The notes: a model not told the origin generated them from the letters alone. A DNA stretch of 64,000 nt from Ruminiclostridium cellobioparum subsp. termitidis CT1112 (GCF_000350485.1 NZ_AORV01000035.1:141163-205162); one strand, 5' to 3'; positions 36,825 to 45,939 are shown, counted from the first letter of the stretch. Translations and numbers: made by a program.

Positions 36825-38413
36825 TCTGTGTCCCCCTTATCGGTATTTTGGCCTGAATTGCTTTTGAACAGGAACCGCCTTCTGTTTTGATAACGCGCAA
36901 CTGCTATGAAGATAATAAACAGAATGGAAATTCCGCTAACAATTATCAGAAGCCTTTTGTTTTCCCTGGCCATGCTTTCGGCCAGCCGTCCTACCACTCC
37001 CCTGTTATATTCAAAATTTTCCTCATAAGTGAAAGGAGTATATTGCAGGGACTGTACTCTGCCATTCAGAGTCAGTATATCTCCCCTGGAGTTTACCACC
37101 CTGTCATCGGTGTAGACCGTATGAGCTATGGATCTCAGGCTTTTCAGCGGTACCGCAGAATCCTCAATGAGCTTTATCTGGTTTTCTATGGTGCCCGTAT
37201 CGTCATTCATATCCAGATACAGAGCCGTGCTATAGGTATTGACCATGTTACTGCCTGTATCCCCGTTGAGGAGCGCCGGAGCTATAATATGGTGTCCATC
37301 GGAATAAACCGTATTGTAGCCGTCAATATCCGACCAGTTGTTTCTGTCCTGACCGGTGTACAAAATAACCGTACTGAATCTTCTCAATATATCCAGTCCC
37401 AGTTTTTCATGAATCCAGTTATTTGGAGCCTCAATCGCCGTGGGAAATACGCCGTATTTGTTATATGCCTCCACCGCAGAGGTTATTTTCCTGTTGACTT
37501 CCTCAAGGGAAGGCTCAGCAGTGTTAATCATCGGAGCCTTCAATATTATTCCGGCCCCCTTTGACTGGGCATATCTGAGTATCTCACAGAAATGCTTCAT
37601 TGCAGGATATTCACTGTTCCGGTATACAGGCATTACGGTTATGGAATACGGAGTACCTTTTTCTGCCAGCATTTCTACAACCTTCAGCAGCCTCTCACCG
37701 TTAAAGAACGGGTACACATTATCAAAAATTATATACTGGGGGTAACTGTTGGGCAGATTTTCAAAGGGCCATTTCCACTTTGAAATCTGATCTGAAAATG
37801 CTGCCTTCAAAATATCATTTTCATAATCAAAAACTCCCATACAGCTGAATCTGTCCGCACTGACAGATAATTCCGAAGCTTTCCCATCTGCTTCAATATA
37901 ACCGGCACTGTTTGCAAATGTACCCTGAACAATTGTCGCCCTCTCGGCCTTGAGCATACCTGAGCTTTCCTTCCCGGCACTGAAAGCATAGGAAAACCGC
38001 ACCACAGCATCCTGTACCTGAAAAGAAACACAGTTCAGTTTCAAAGCCTTAATTATATCAGTAACATCTCCCCCGCCTACAACCATTATTTTATTGTTCA
38101 AACCCTGAAGCTCCCGTAAAAACACAGGGTTTATACCATCGCCTTCATGATAAAACAAAATGCTGTCAAATTTATCAAGCATTCCCCTGCTTTGGTCAAC
38201 AGTACTGTAGGTGGTCCCATATCCCATGTAAGTCAGTATGTCGGCCATAGCCGCAACATTTTCATACGCCCTTTGAGTCATATCGTCATCATAGACAAAA
38301 AGTATGTCTTTTGCTTTCAAAACATTGGCCTCCCGGGCATAAGCCCCCTTCAGCGGCATCATGAAAAATATGCAGAGGCATAAAATGAATATCTGGGTTC
38401 CTTTAAACGTCAT
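36821..38413 (-). CDS. DUF2334-type deacetylase-like protein, degenerate site
   Basis: About 530 residues from ATG 38413, with a signal peptide (IFILCLCIFFMMPLKGAYA) and a C-terminal membrane helix. After an N-terminal domain of about 200 residues, the central part follows the DUF2334 polysaccharide-deacetylase-like fold: IIFDNVYPF, PYSITVMPVY and GAGIILKAP. The usual DDV metal Asp pair reads DNV. The usual His-containing HGYxH stretch reads KAPMI, so deacetylase activity is doubtful. It overlaps the preceding GGDEF-like gene by 11 bp and the GT2 gene by 4 bp. It probably binds or guides the nascent polymer outside the membrane (inference). Confidence 0.75.
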   Translation of the reverse strand: MTFKGTQIFILCLCIFFMMPLKGAYAREANVLKAKDILFVYDDDMTQRAYENVAAMADILTYMGYGTTYSTVDQSRGMLDKFDSILFYHEGDGINPVFLRELQGLNNKIMVVGGGDVTDIIKALKLNCVSFQVQDAVVRFSYAFSAGKESSGMLKAERATIVQGTFANSAGYIEADGKASELSVSADRFSCMGVFDYENDILKAAFSDQISKWKWPFENLPNSYPQYIIFDNVYPFFNGERLLKVVEMLAEKGTPYSITVMPVYRNSEYPAMKHFCEILRYAQSKGAGIILKAPMINTAEPSLEEVNRKITSAVEAYNKYGVFPTAIEAPNNWIHEKLGLDILRRFSTVILYTGQDRNNWSDIDGYNTVYSDGHHIIAPALLNGDTGSNMVNTYSTALYLDMNDDTGTIENQIKLIEDSAVPLKSLRSIAHTVYTDDRVVNSRGDILTLNGRVQSLQYTPFTYEENFEYNRGVVGRLAESMARENKRLLIIVSGISILFIIFIAVARYQNRRRFLFKSNSGQNTDKGDTD

Positions 38414-39260
38414 ACTGCAGTTCCTTTTCAACACTCTGTTTAAAGAAGACACCGTCGTTTCCGATCTCCTCCCTGTATTGAACAAAAGCAATCTGCACCT
38501 CAACTTTGATCGAGGTATCGGTAATCCCGTCAAATGCATCTTTTTCACCTACCATCGACCTGATCCGGTTGCGGACCAATTCTCCTCCGGCGTCGTCACA
38601 GGTCAGAATAATTGCAAGACTTCCGTCACTATCTATACTGTATTGGTTGTCCTCCACCCTGATGGCATCACCAATTACCTCGGCAAGCCGCTGTTTAAGT
38701 TTATCAAAATTCTTTTTTGAAAGTATTCTCTTCAATTCCTGGGCATAGCGCAGCTTTATCAGCATTAGAGTCAACGGAAGTTTGTTGCGTCTTGTATACC
38801 TTATCTGCTTATCAATATCGTAATAAAAGCTTCTCAAATTATACAGGCCTGTCAGGGGATCTATCATTACAAGCTCCTCAACCTGCTCTCTCAATATGCT
38901 GTTTTCCAGTTCAAGTTTGCTGCGGCCGAATATAAACAGTCTCATTGAGCCCACCACCAGTATTGGCAGTACAAGCCAGGCAAATGAATAGCTACTTATA
39001 ACCGAACCTCTTTGATACAGCATAAAAAGTTTGTAAGCCGTGAAGCAGATGATTTGGGACCCGACAATTATAAAGGAGGCCAGGTCGGCCGAAAACGTCA
39101 CAAGTATGATGGCAATAACAGTGACAAACAGCATTACAGCGTTTTCAATCCGGAATTCCGAACCTCCGGCAAATAAAACCGCCAGGCTGAAAAACATAGA
39201 TATTAAAAATGCTAACAATCCCAAATCCTGAACTAAAATTTCAAAACGTTTACTGGCCAT
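38403..39260 (-). CDS. Membrane protein with degenerate GGDEF domain
   Basis: A 285-residue protein: four or five helices in residues 10-110, a short coiled linker (SKLELENSILREQVEEL), then a GGDEF-family domain starting DPLTGLYNLRSFYYDID. The active-site turn that should read GG(D/E)EF is SDGSL (about residue 207), so it cannot make c-di-GMP and is more likely a receptor or structural relic. RBS GGAGGAG precedes ATG 39260. Position inside the synthase operon and the lack of PilZ in the GT2 suggest it replaces PilZ as the regulatory subunit (inference). Confidence 0.8.
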   Translation of the reverse strand: MASKRFEILVQDLGLLAFLISMFFSLAVLFAGGSEFRIENAVMLFVTVIAIILVTFSADLASFIIVGSQIICFTAYKLFMLYQRGSVISSYSFAWLVLPILVVGSMRLFIFGRSKLELENSILREQVEELVMIDPLTGLYNLRSFYYDIDKQIRYTRRNKLPLTLMLIKLRYAQELKRILSKKNFDKLKQRLAEVIGDAIRVEDNQYSIDSDGSLAIILTCDDAGGELVRNRIRSMVGEKDAFDGITDTSIKVEVQIAFVQYREEIGNDGVFFKQSVEKELQYDV

Positions 39261-39293
39261 TTCTCCTCCATGTACCTGCCCACATGCTGCAGG

Positions 39294-40835
39294 CTACAAT
39301 ATTTTAAGTCTGTGCAGCACTTCCGCTAAACTGAGATAGATTATAAGGTCAAGGGAAACACTGAAAAGAAAAAGGTTCTGAATCATTTCAGCATCTCCGC
39401 TGTTAACTATCGTAATAATAGCATTTGACACACCCACGAAGAATATTACAAGCATAACCTCCAGGGGTATTGAACTTCTTTGCCGGTATCCTTTTATGAT
39501 TTTAACCGACTTCTGCTTGAAGAGCAAAACAATTGCCACCAGCAAAACTATCAGGAATCCGATGGTTTTCGGTATGGAATTGGTTTTAAAACTGCTCCAT
39601 AAGGACCAAAACAGGCTTTTGGCCATCCTGGGCATCCCTGCACCTTTCTCATAATTTCCGCTGAACTCTCTTCTGACATTAAAAGCCGCTTTCACTGAAA
39701 TATCCAGCATTGCAACCAGAGATCTGGGATGCTTAAAATAATAATAGGCTATTTCAGCTGAATTATACCTGTCATAAAACCCTTGTTTCAAGTCTTTGTT
39801 TTCGGGGTCCAGCAGGGGATATTGTTCATTGCTGCTTGTGTCTGCAAGTATTGAATAGGAGCCGTCAATGCCGAATTCCCTCAAGGTCTCTTCGGGATCG
39901 GTTGACTGCAGCAGCACTCCCCTGGTCATTGCATTGTATTTCCCCGAAAGTGTGAAGGAAGAAGGTGCGTATGCGGCAGAAAACATTACGCTCAAAAAAA
40001 GCAGAAGCACCGCCGCAATACAGCCTGTTCTCCAAAACAGGCCTTTATCGATAAACACAAATTTTACACCCAATATTCCTAAAAATAAACCTGTTATAGC
40101 GTATTTATTTTCAATGGTTGTCAAAACAACCCCAAAAATTGTATATATAATAAGATAAAGCATATTATATCTTTCCTGCTGCAATGCCAAAGCAGCACCG
40201 GCGCAGAAAATTATGGAAATCAGCACCAGCGGTTCTGTATAAAAGGAGCTGAAGTAGGTTATGTAGGATACATCTGCAAATATAACCACACCTGCCAAAC
40301 CTATTACAACACTTTCGGTAAAGGTCTTTACCCTGTATGCGGCCTGCTTTACCAGCAGAATGACTGCAGGGATATATAACAATCCGTATATCAAAGCCAG
40401 AAATCTCAAATCAAAAATATTGTCACGGGTAAACAACCCATCCAGCCCTTTTGCAGCATATATCAGGGCGCGCTGACCTGTCAGCCCGGCAAAAAAACCG
40501 CTTTCCGGGGCCAGGGACAGATACTCCCTTACGTAGTAATTAAAATACAGGTTTTCACCTGCGTCCTCTCTGTGGTATATCCCCGCCGGATTAATCCTGC
40601 GGGCGAAGGAACCGTCATCCGACATGCCCAGAAACGGCGGCACAAACAGCATGATCACAAGCAGCAGCAGTGCCAGTGCTCCTGCTCCCAGCCCAATGAC
40701 AGTTATTGAGTACTTTCCCTCTCTGTTTTTGTTCAAACCTGCTACGGTTTTTTTTGAAAAGGCTGCAAGCCTGCTCAAACCTGAAAAAATAAATCTTGCT
40801 GTTTTCCATTCATCTTTATTGTTTTTCATATTCAT
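39294..40835 (-). CDS. Polytopic membrane protein of the exopolysaccharide operon
   Basis: About 513 residues with roughly ten to twelve hydrophobic helices. The start is ATG 40835, overlapping the upstream stop as ATGA. A large extracytoplasmic loop after the first helix contains MSDDGSFARRINPAG, an acidic motif reminiscent of the first-loop Asp of GT-C glycosyltransferases. A second soluble stretch lies around residues 310-400. I do not recognise a specific family. Genetic coupling with the thioredoxin-GH8-like fusion suggests polymer modification or export. Confidence 0.7.
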   Translation of the reverse strand: MNMKNNKDEWKTARFIFSGLSRLAAFSKKTVAGLNKNREGKYSITVIGLGAGALALLLLVIMLFVPPFLGMSDDGSFARRINPAGIYHREDAGENLYFNYYVREYLSLAPESGFFAGLTGQRALIYAAKGLDGLFTRDNIFDLRFLALIYGLLYIPAVILLVKQAAYRVKTFTESVVIGLAGVVIFADVSYITYFSSFYTEPLVLISIIFCAGAALALQQERYNMLYLIIYTIFGVVLTTIENKYAITGLFLGILGVKFVFIDKGLFWRTGCIAAVLLLFLSVMFSAAYAPSSFTLSGKYNAMTRGVLLQSTDPEETLREFGIDGSYSILADTSSNEQYPLLDPENKDLKQGFYDRYNSAEIAYYYFKHPRSLVAMLDISVKAAFNVRREFSGNYEKGAGMPRMAKSLFWSLWSSFKTNSIPKTIGFLIVLLVAIVLLFKQKSVKIIKGYRQRSSIPLEVMLVIFFVGVSNAIITIVNSGDAEMIQNLFLFSVSLDLIIYLSLAEVLHRLKIL

Positions 40836-42472
40836 AACGCCTGCCTGGTGTCTTTTCCGGCAACGCTGTAAGAAAGCAGTGCGATGCATTGGTCAAAAGA
40901 ATATATTCCTGTTCCGTCAGGATTTCCGAACGCGCCGTTTACTTTGTTACCCGAATCAAATACACGCATTGTCTCCATTCTGGCTTGTGCCCTGTTTGCC
41001 AGCTCCTTGTCGCCGGCCGCTGCGGCTATCATGCCAACCAGCCCGTATATTGCGGTCGATTCGTAATTATAGCCGTCAACCACCGTTCCGTCGGCTCTAT
41101 ATCTGGCATATATCCCTTCACCTTCAACAGCTGTTTTTAACCATTCCAGAGTTTGGGGCTTCAATTGTCCGATTTTCGCAAGATGAAGAAGTGTGACCAT
41201 TCCCTCAGCCATATTGATATCCTCTTTTTTATAGGTTTTCCCGGCAATAACATATTCAGGGTAATACACGGGAAAGACGTCACCAATATAACCGTCTTTT
41301 ACTATTGCCAGGGAATTGGTATATATCTCCTTCCAGCGGGGATTTAGTTCTGCAAGGTATTGCATGGCCTCAAAATCTGCAAAACACAGTTTTAAGCTGT
41401 CCGACTTTTTCCGGTATTTAAAATCATATTGGTTTATGAGGTTTTGCTTATACGTATTGTAACGATAAAGTGCCCTCTCATAATTCCTGATGGTGTCGGC
41501 ATAGCCTCCCCATAATTTTTCAGCGTTATACAGTGCCCGGAATATTCTGAGGTCATCCAGGGTCGAATTAACTTTTGCAGGCCCCTTGTCAGTGACCACC
41601 CACGCAGCCAGAGGATTATCGTGCATATTTTTATTTACATAATTGAAACTTTTTTCAAAAAGACTTTTATTTTCAGTGTTTACGGCATATTCCATCAATA
41701 AGCCCTGGGATTCGCTCAAAACATCGGTATATCTCAAATCCGACACTTTTTCGGGCAGGTAATTGGTCCTGACACCGCCGTCCCTGTTTATCATCTCCTT
41801 ATCCAGAAAATTAAAAGTTTCATAAGCACTGCCGTGTACCGCGTAATCAACCATTGATTTCAAAAGCTCCGGCTTCATATCCTTCCCCGCATGCCACGCT
41901 CTCAACAGCCCCTGACCATCAATAACAAGGGTTGTAGGTATGACCTTGAGTCCCAGCTGGTCATATACCTTCAAACCCTCGTCATATACGTTTTCAAAGG
42001 GTATTTGATTTTTTTTCAAATAATCCAGAGCCTGGGCTTTGGTTTCTTTATTATTATCAAGTTTATTTACCAATAACATCTCAACATTTGAGTATTGGGA
42101 AAGCCGTTCCCTTATATCACGCCACTGTTCCAGCTCACTGTTGCAGTATGGGCACCAGCTGGCCCAGAAATTTAAAATAACTGTTTTGCCCCTCAGGCCG
42201 GACAAAGCAATTTTTTCTCCGTCTTCCCCTGAAAAGGTCAGATTTGACAAATCCATATTAAGTGTGCATTTATCCGGGAGCAGATCCAGCTTGTCCGCCA
42301 GTCGGGTATTTGATGAAACTTCGTTTTGTTCTGCCGCCCCTCCGAGGGAAACATCAGGCTCTTCTTTTTTGTTTGCCGAAAGCAGCCATGCCGATATCAG
42401 ACCTGCCGAGACAATAAGCATGACAATTAAAGCAATTTTAACTACCCTTTCAAATTTCCTTAAAAGATCCAT
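40832..42472 (-). CDS. Thioredoxin-GH8-like glycosidase fusion, membrane anchored
   Basis: A 546-residue protein with start ATG 42472 (RBS GGAGGG). A single N-terminal helix (about 11-32) anchors it outside. Residues about 70-212 are a TlpA/ResA-type thioredoxin domain with WCPYC (C107, C110) and the cis-Pro in VIPTT (P179). Residues about 215-546 look like an alpha6/alpha6 barrel of GH8 (BcsZ cellulase) type. LSESQG (E254) fits the acid-catalyst motif and STLDDL (D306/D307) fits the Asp motif. Bacterial cellulose operons commonly carry a GH8 cellulase; fusion to a redox domain is unusual. Assignment of the C-terminal half rests on motif and context, so a search is needed to confirm it. Confidence 0.78.
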   Translation of the reverse strand: MDLLRKFERVVKIALIVMLIVSAGLISAWLLSANKKEEPDVSLGGAAEQNEVSSNTRLADKLDLLPDKCTLNMDLSNLTFSGEDGEKIALSGLRGKTVILNFWASWCPYCNSELEQWRDIRERLSQYSNVEMLLVNKLDNNKETKAQALDYLKKNQIPFENVYDEGLKVYDQLGLKVIPTTLVIDGQGLLRAWHAGKDMKPELLKSMVDYAVHGSAYETFNFLDKEMINRDGGVRTNYLPEKVSDLRYTDVLSESQGLLMEYAVNTENKSLFEKSFNYVNKNMHDNPLAAWVVTDKGPAKVNSTLDDLRIFRALYNAEKLWGGYADTIRNYERALYRYNTYKQNLINQYDFKYRKKSDSLKLCFADFEAMQYLAELNPRWKEIYTNSLAIVKDGYIGDVFPVYYPEYVIAGKTYKKEDINMAEGMVTLLHLAKIGQLKPQTLEWLKTAVEGEGIYARYRADGTVVDGYNYESTAIYGLVGMIAAAAGDKELANRAQARMETMRVFDSGNKVNGAFGNPDGTGIYSFDQCIALLSYSVAGKDTRQAL

Positions 42473-42534
42473 TGTACCCTCCATGTGCCCTATAGCTTTC
42501 AAACCGGTATCCTTCCTGTATGGAGGAATAAAAT

Positions 42535-44355
42535 TTACTCTTTATTATCCTCCTTGAGCTTTTCTTCTTTTTCCTTCAAATATGCCTCTGTTACGGTAAC
42601 AGTGACATGACCCTTTTGTATGGCATCCAGCATGTCAAACCGGTTGCCGGCAACAGTATTTTTATCTTCGCCGGTAAACACCGGGGCTTTGCTCTCCTCA
42701 ATACCGGGTTCCTGTTTTTTTGATAATTGTTCTCCAATTGACCTGTTTTCGTGTTCCGGCCCGGCTGCTTCACTTTGGCTCCCGCAGCTCTGCTCTTCCC
42801 TGTGCCGGTGAAACCTGAATATTTCTGCCGCACCCACAGCCGCCAGTATTGCAAATACAGGCAATATACTGTAGTGATATCTGCTCTGGCTTTCGACTAC
42901 CATATGAAGAAAAGCAATACCGACAAAATACAATATCAATATATGCACGGTGCCTGCCCTTTTTCTGAACCACAGGAATATTCCGGCTATAAGGGACATA
43001 TAAACACATATGATGTAATATATATTATTCCAGATTGCTACACTATTTATAAATTCTTTTCTCTCGGGAGTTAAATTGTGCTGCTGTTCCATGAACAGTA
43101 AATTCCAATAGGAACCATAATCATCATTTGCCCAGAGAAGAGCATATTTTTGAAATAGCAGGTTGGCTATACCCTCAGGGTCTTCCTTTATCCGCTTGAG
43201 GGCCTGCTCCAGAGAGGCCTTGTGGGCTTCAACGGCTGAACCTGTTTCTATAAACCTGTCGTTGAGGAATTTTGCATCCTGCTCATTCCAGGCTCCTTTT
43301 GCTTCAACATTCAAACCCACCATCAGATTATATCCGAAGGATACGGTAGTATCCGGAAGCTTTCTGTCAATTGCCCGGGCGGTAGCCCCGCTGATCAGCT
43401 GGGAGCAGATTAAAAAACCGGCCAATAAAAAAATTGCCCTGATCCATCCCCTTGCCATGCAGGTCTTTATCAACCCGGCTTTTGTATTTGAGGCTTCAGC
43501 ATTTCCGGCCTTATAGGTTATTGTACAGACTATTATGGCTATAAGCAGCACCACCGACACCGGACGTACTCCGCCTGCAATCGCCAGCATGATACCTAAA
43601 AGGATGTTCAGCACAAATATCCTTATATCCCTGGCCGAAGAGGAGGGACTGAACAAATATGCCGTAATCCATATGCAAAGCAGGGACAGGCAGGTGAAAA
43701 GCGGTTCGGAGGCCATCTGATTTATAAAGAGTACCTGTGAAGGCCAGAAAGCAGCCAGCACCATTGCCAGAACGCCCGCCGCCCTGCCGCAGACGAGTCT
43801 CGCAATCCTGTTCACAAAAAATACACTCAAGAGGCTGACAACCAAATTAAAATACAGGCCCGTTGTGACAGAGGCGCCAAACACCTTGAATATCAGCGAT
43901 AGAATATACGGATAGCCAATGACATGGGGAAACTGTGATATATAATCGCAGTATCCGGCTCCGTCTCTTTTAAGAGTGCCTTTTGCCAGCAAATCGGCCA
44001 CATTGTAATAGGTTTGAAAGTCAGATTGGGGTTGGACCGGCAAATAACGGATAATCCATATTCTGACGGCTCCGGCGGCAAGAATCAAAGCAGCAATAAT
44101 CACAGCTTCAGCTATGATACCGGGTATCCTGCTCCGGAGTCTGAATCTGTATATATCAAAATGAGAGAGTATAATTGCCGCAGAATTGGATATGAGCCAC
44201 AGACCGCCCATGGCTAAAAGGATTCCCCCATACCACAAAAACGGATATTTTGTTGAAACTCCTATGTTCAATATCCCGCCGAACAAACTATAGCATACAA
44301 ATATACCAAAAAAAGTCAAGTATATATAAGTAAACCAGTTCCTGCGTGTCTCCAT
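42535..44355 (-). CDS. GT-C-like polytopic glycosyltransferase
   Basis: A 606-residue protein with about eleven hydrophobic helices in residues 1-500. A first extracytoplasmic loop contains QPQSDFQTYYNVADLLAKG, with the acidic residue typical of lipid-linked-sugar transferases of the PMT/ArnT (GT39/GT83) group. A charged cytoplasmic tail of about 100 residues, rich in Glu and Lys, follows. RBS AGGGGAAG precedes ATG 44355. It is the first gene of the seven-gene operon and would add side sugars to the polymer, or glycosylate a surface partner, using a polyprenyl-linked donor (inference). Confidence 0.75.
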   Translation of the reverse strand: METRRNWFTYIYLTFFGIFVCYSLFGGILNIGVSTKYPFLWYGGILLAMGGLWLISNSAAIILSHFDIYRFRLRSRIPGIIAEAVIIAALILAAGAVRIWIIRYLPVQPQSDFQTYYNVADLLAKGTLKRDGAGYCDYISQFPHVIGYPYILSLIFKVFGASVTTGLYFNLVVSLLSVFFVNRIARLVCGRAAGVLAMVLAAFWPSQVLFINQMASEPLFTCLSLLCIWITAYLFSPSSSARDIRIFVLNILLGIMLAIAGGVRPVSVVLLIAIIVCTITYKAGNAEASNTKAGLIKTCMARGWIRAIFLLAGFLICSQLISGATARAIDRKLPDTTVSFGYNLMVGLNVEAKGAWNEQDAKFLNDRFIETGSAVEAHKASLEQALKRIKEDPEGIANLLFQKYALLWANDDYGSYWNLLFMEQQHNLTPERKEFINSVAIWNNIYYIICVYMSLIAGIFLWFRKRAGTVHILILYFVGIAFLHMVVESQSRYHYSILPVFAILAAVGAAEIFRFHRHREEQSCGSQSEAAGPEHENRSIGEQLSKKQEPGIEESKAPVFTGEDKNTVAGNRFDMLDAIQKGHVTVTVTEAYLKEKEEKLKEDNKE

Positions 44356-44388
44356 AATATACTTCCCCTAATCGTTTAATACCAACAG

Positions 44389-44405
44389 TTCTAGACAACA
44401 GTCTA
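44389..44405. promoter_or_regulatory. Short inverted and direct repeat upstream of the EPS operon
   Basis: TAGAC-AACA-GTCTA (44392-44405) lies 37-50 bp upstream of the first EPS gene, overlapping a direct repeat of AACAGT. It may be an operator. The 161 bp from 44356 to 44516 hold no gene. Confidence 0.3.
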
Positions 44406-44516
44406 CCATAATTTACTGCAATTGAATAGATTTAAGATTTGACAAAAATTTTCTTTTTTAGTTTGGATAAATGTCTCATTTGCTTATGTTTTGTAATACC
44501 AGGGGCTAAAAGCGCA

Positions 44517-45068
44517 TCAGGGCTTTGACTCCAGTTCGGCAAGAAGTTTAATATATTTTTCCTGAATATGCTCCCTTTCCGCTTCCTGCTCCAGCTGCTC
44601 GCCTTTGGCATTCAATTCGTCCATTGTCTCTTTGACCAGATTGTTTTGGGCGTACTTGTATACCACCCCATCCTCCTTGTCAATATGCCTGTGGAGCAAG
44701 TGGGTGTAGGATATGGCATTTGCTATGACATCCAGACGGGCTTCATCGTCTCCCTCCATCACCTTTTTGAGAGCAGCTTCCAGCTCCTGCATATGAAGCC
44801 TTCCAAGATCATGCTCCACCAGCATGCCATGGCGTACAAGCATTTCAGCAGGACGTCCCAATTCATTCATCATTCTGTCAAAAAGCAGTTTCTCTTCTTT
44901 TCCGTGATGATGTCTGTCGGCATAATTTCTTACAAAATCAATCATTTTGAAAAAGTCCCCGTACTGGATCTGTTCACCTTTCATTACCCTGTAACAGTAC
45001 TTCCTCATCACCGCCAGCATTCTTTTTATATATTTGTGCTCTTCCACCATTACTTCGATCAAATCCAT
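44517..45068 (-). CDS. Hemerythrin HHE-domain protein
   Basis: A 183-residue hemerythrin-domain protein of the long HHE type, in which His and Glu residues form a diiron site. Visible candidate ligands are H11 (EEHKYI), H53-H55 and E58 (DRHHHGKEEKLLF), H80 and H86 (RHGMLVEHD), and H127/H129 with E133 (LLHRHIDKED). A Glu/Lys-rich helical tail follows. RBS GAGGAG lies before ATG 45068. It starts 5 bp after the upstream unknown gene and is surely cotranscribed with it. Roles for such proteins include oxygen or nitric-oxide sensing and repair of iron centres. Confidence 0.9.
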   Translation of the reverse strand: MDLIEVMVEEHKYIKRMLAVMRKYCYRVMKGEQIQYGDFFKMIDFVRNYADRHHHGKEEKLLFDRMMNELGRPAEMLVRHGMLVEHDLGRLHMQELEAALKKVMEGDDEARLDVIANAISYTHLLHRHIDKEDGVVYKYAQNNLVKETMDELNAKGEQLEQEAEREHIQEKYIKLLAELESKP

Positions 45069-45073
45069 CTTAT

Positions 45074-45703
45074 CTATCTCCTCTCAATCCTGTGCACTCC
45101 ATCGGATGCCGTACTGTATTGATAGTCATGGTCAATGGCGTTCACAAAAGCAGTGACCCATTCTCTCCTCAAATCATAAAAATGTTTGATATCCCCATTG
45201 ACCCTTTCCCAGTAGGGTGTATGCAGGCAGGTTGTCGTCCTCCAGACAAATTCCTTTTCGTTTGAGCTCATCACCTCATTGACCCTGTCACAGGGCATGC
45301 CCTCAAGTATAAAATCATTCAGGGCGTTGAATATCTCCTCCGGTGTGGCGGGCTTATCCTGATAAGCGGCAGCTGCACTTTCCCCCTGTCTTCTGAACAA
45401 TTCCAGCAGTTCATTTTTATATGACATATCCTCTGACAAAATTAAAGTCACGAGTGATGCCTGGCGCAGCTCGGCACTTTCTATCCTTTCCTGCAGCCAA
45501 CCGTGAATATTGGAGGTGTCTATAATATTTTCCAGAGGCTCCTTCCCCATGGAGGCACCATATTTTTCACTGTTTTGGCCTGCCCATTTATCAGCGGGCA
45601 GACCTTTGTCTTCAGCCCATTTCATAACATCTTCCTCGATTTTCTCGGTCCAAAGGATTTTATTATATAACCAGAAATGAATCTTCCCTAAAAATAAACT
45701 CAT
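45074..45703 (-). CDS. Unknown protein cotranscribed with a hemerythrin
   Basis: A 209-residue soluble, mostly helical protein that I do not recognise. It is rich in Trp and His near the ends, with a C-terminal HTPYWERVNGDIKHFYDLRREW segment region (about 165-188) and HDYQY close to the end. No membrane segment or metal-binding motif is certain. RBS GAGGGG precedes ATG 45703, and a 24-bp palindrome lies just upstream. The 5-bp gap to the hemerythrin gene suggests that the two proteins work together, perhaps in oxygen or redox stress. Confidence 0.7.
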   Translation of the reverse strand: MSLFLGKIHFWLYNKILWTEKIEEDVMKWAEDKGLPADKWAGQNSEKYGASMGKEPLENIIDTSNIHGWLQERIESAELRQASLVTLILSEDMSYKNELLELFRRQGESAAAAYQDKPATPEEIFNALNDFILEGMPCDRVNEVMSSNEKEFVWRTTTCLHTPYWERVNGDIKHFYDLRREWVTAFVNAIDHDYQYSTASDGVHRIERR

Positions 45704-45718
45704 ATTTTTTCCCCTCTC

Positions 45719-45742
45719 AACAGGTAAATCAGTTTACCCGTT
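45719..45742. promoter_or_regulatory. 24-bp palindrome upstream of the hemerythrin operon
   Basis: AACnGGTAAA-TCAG-TTTACCnGTT is symmetrical over 24 bp and lies 16-39 bp upstream of the operon's first start codon. It could be a repressor operator or a leader hairpin. No T-run follows. Confidence 0.55.
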
Positions 45743-45939
45743 CCTCCTCACTTATTTTGAAAAGTACATACTGCTTATTCTTCACAAATAATGATAATTT
45801 ATTATTTGATCTTTTCCCTGAATTATATACCCTCATTCAATTATGTAAATCAGCTTTATAAAATATAAACTTTATTCCACACAAATATTTTTCAAATTGA
45901 ATATTATATAAATATATTAAGTACAGAGAAGGTGTTTTT

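Noticed and set aside
39141..39190. Possible intact GGDEF motif (AGGSEF) in the synthase-operon membrane protein
   Set aside because: This string lies in the N-terminal membrane region; the true GGDEF position in the domain reads SDGSL.
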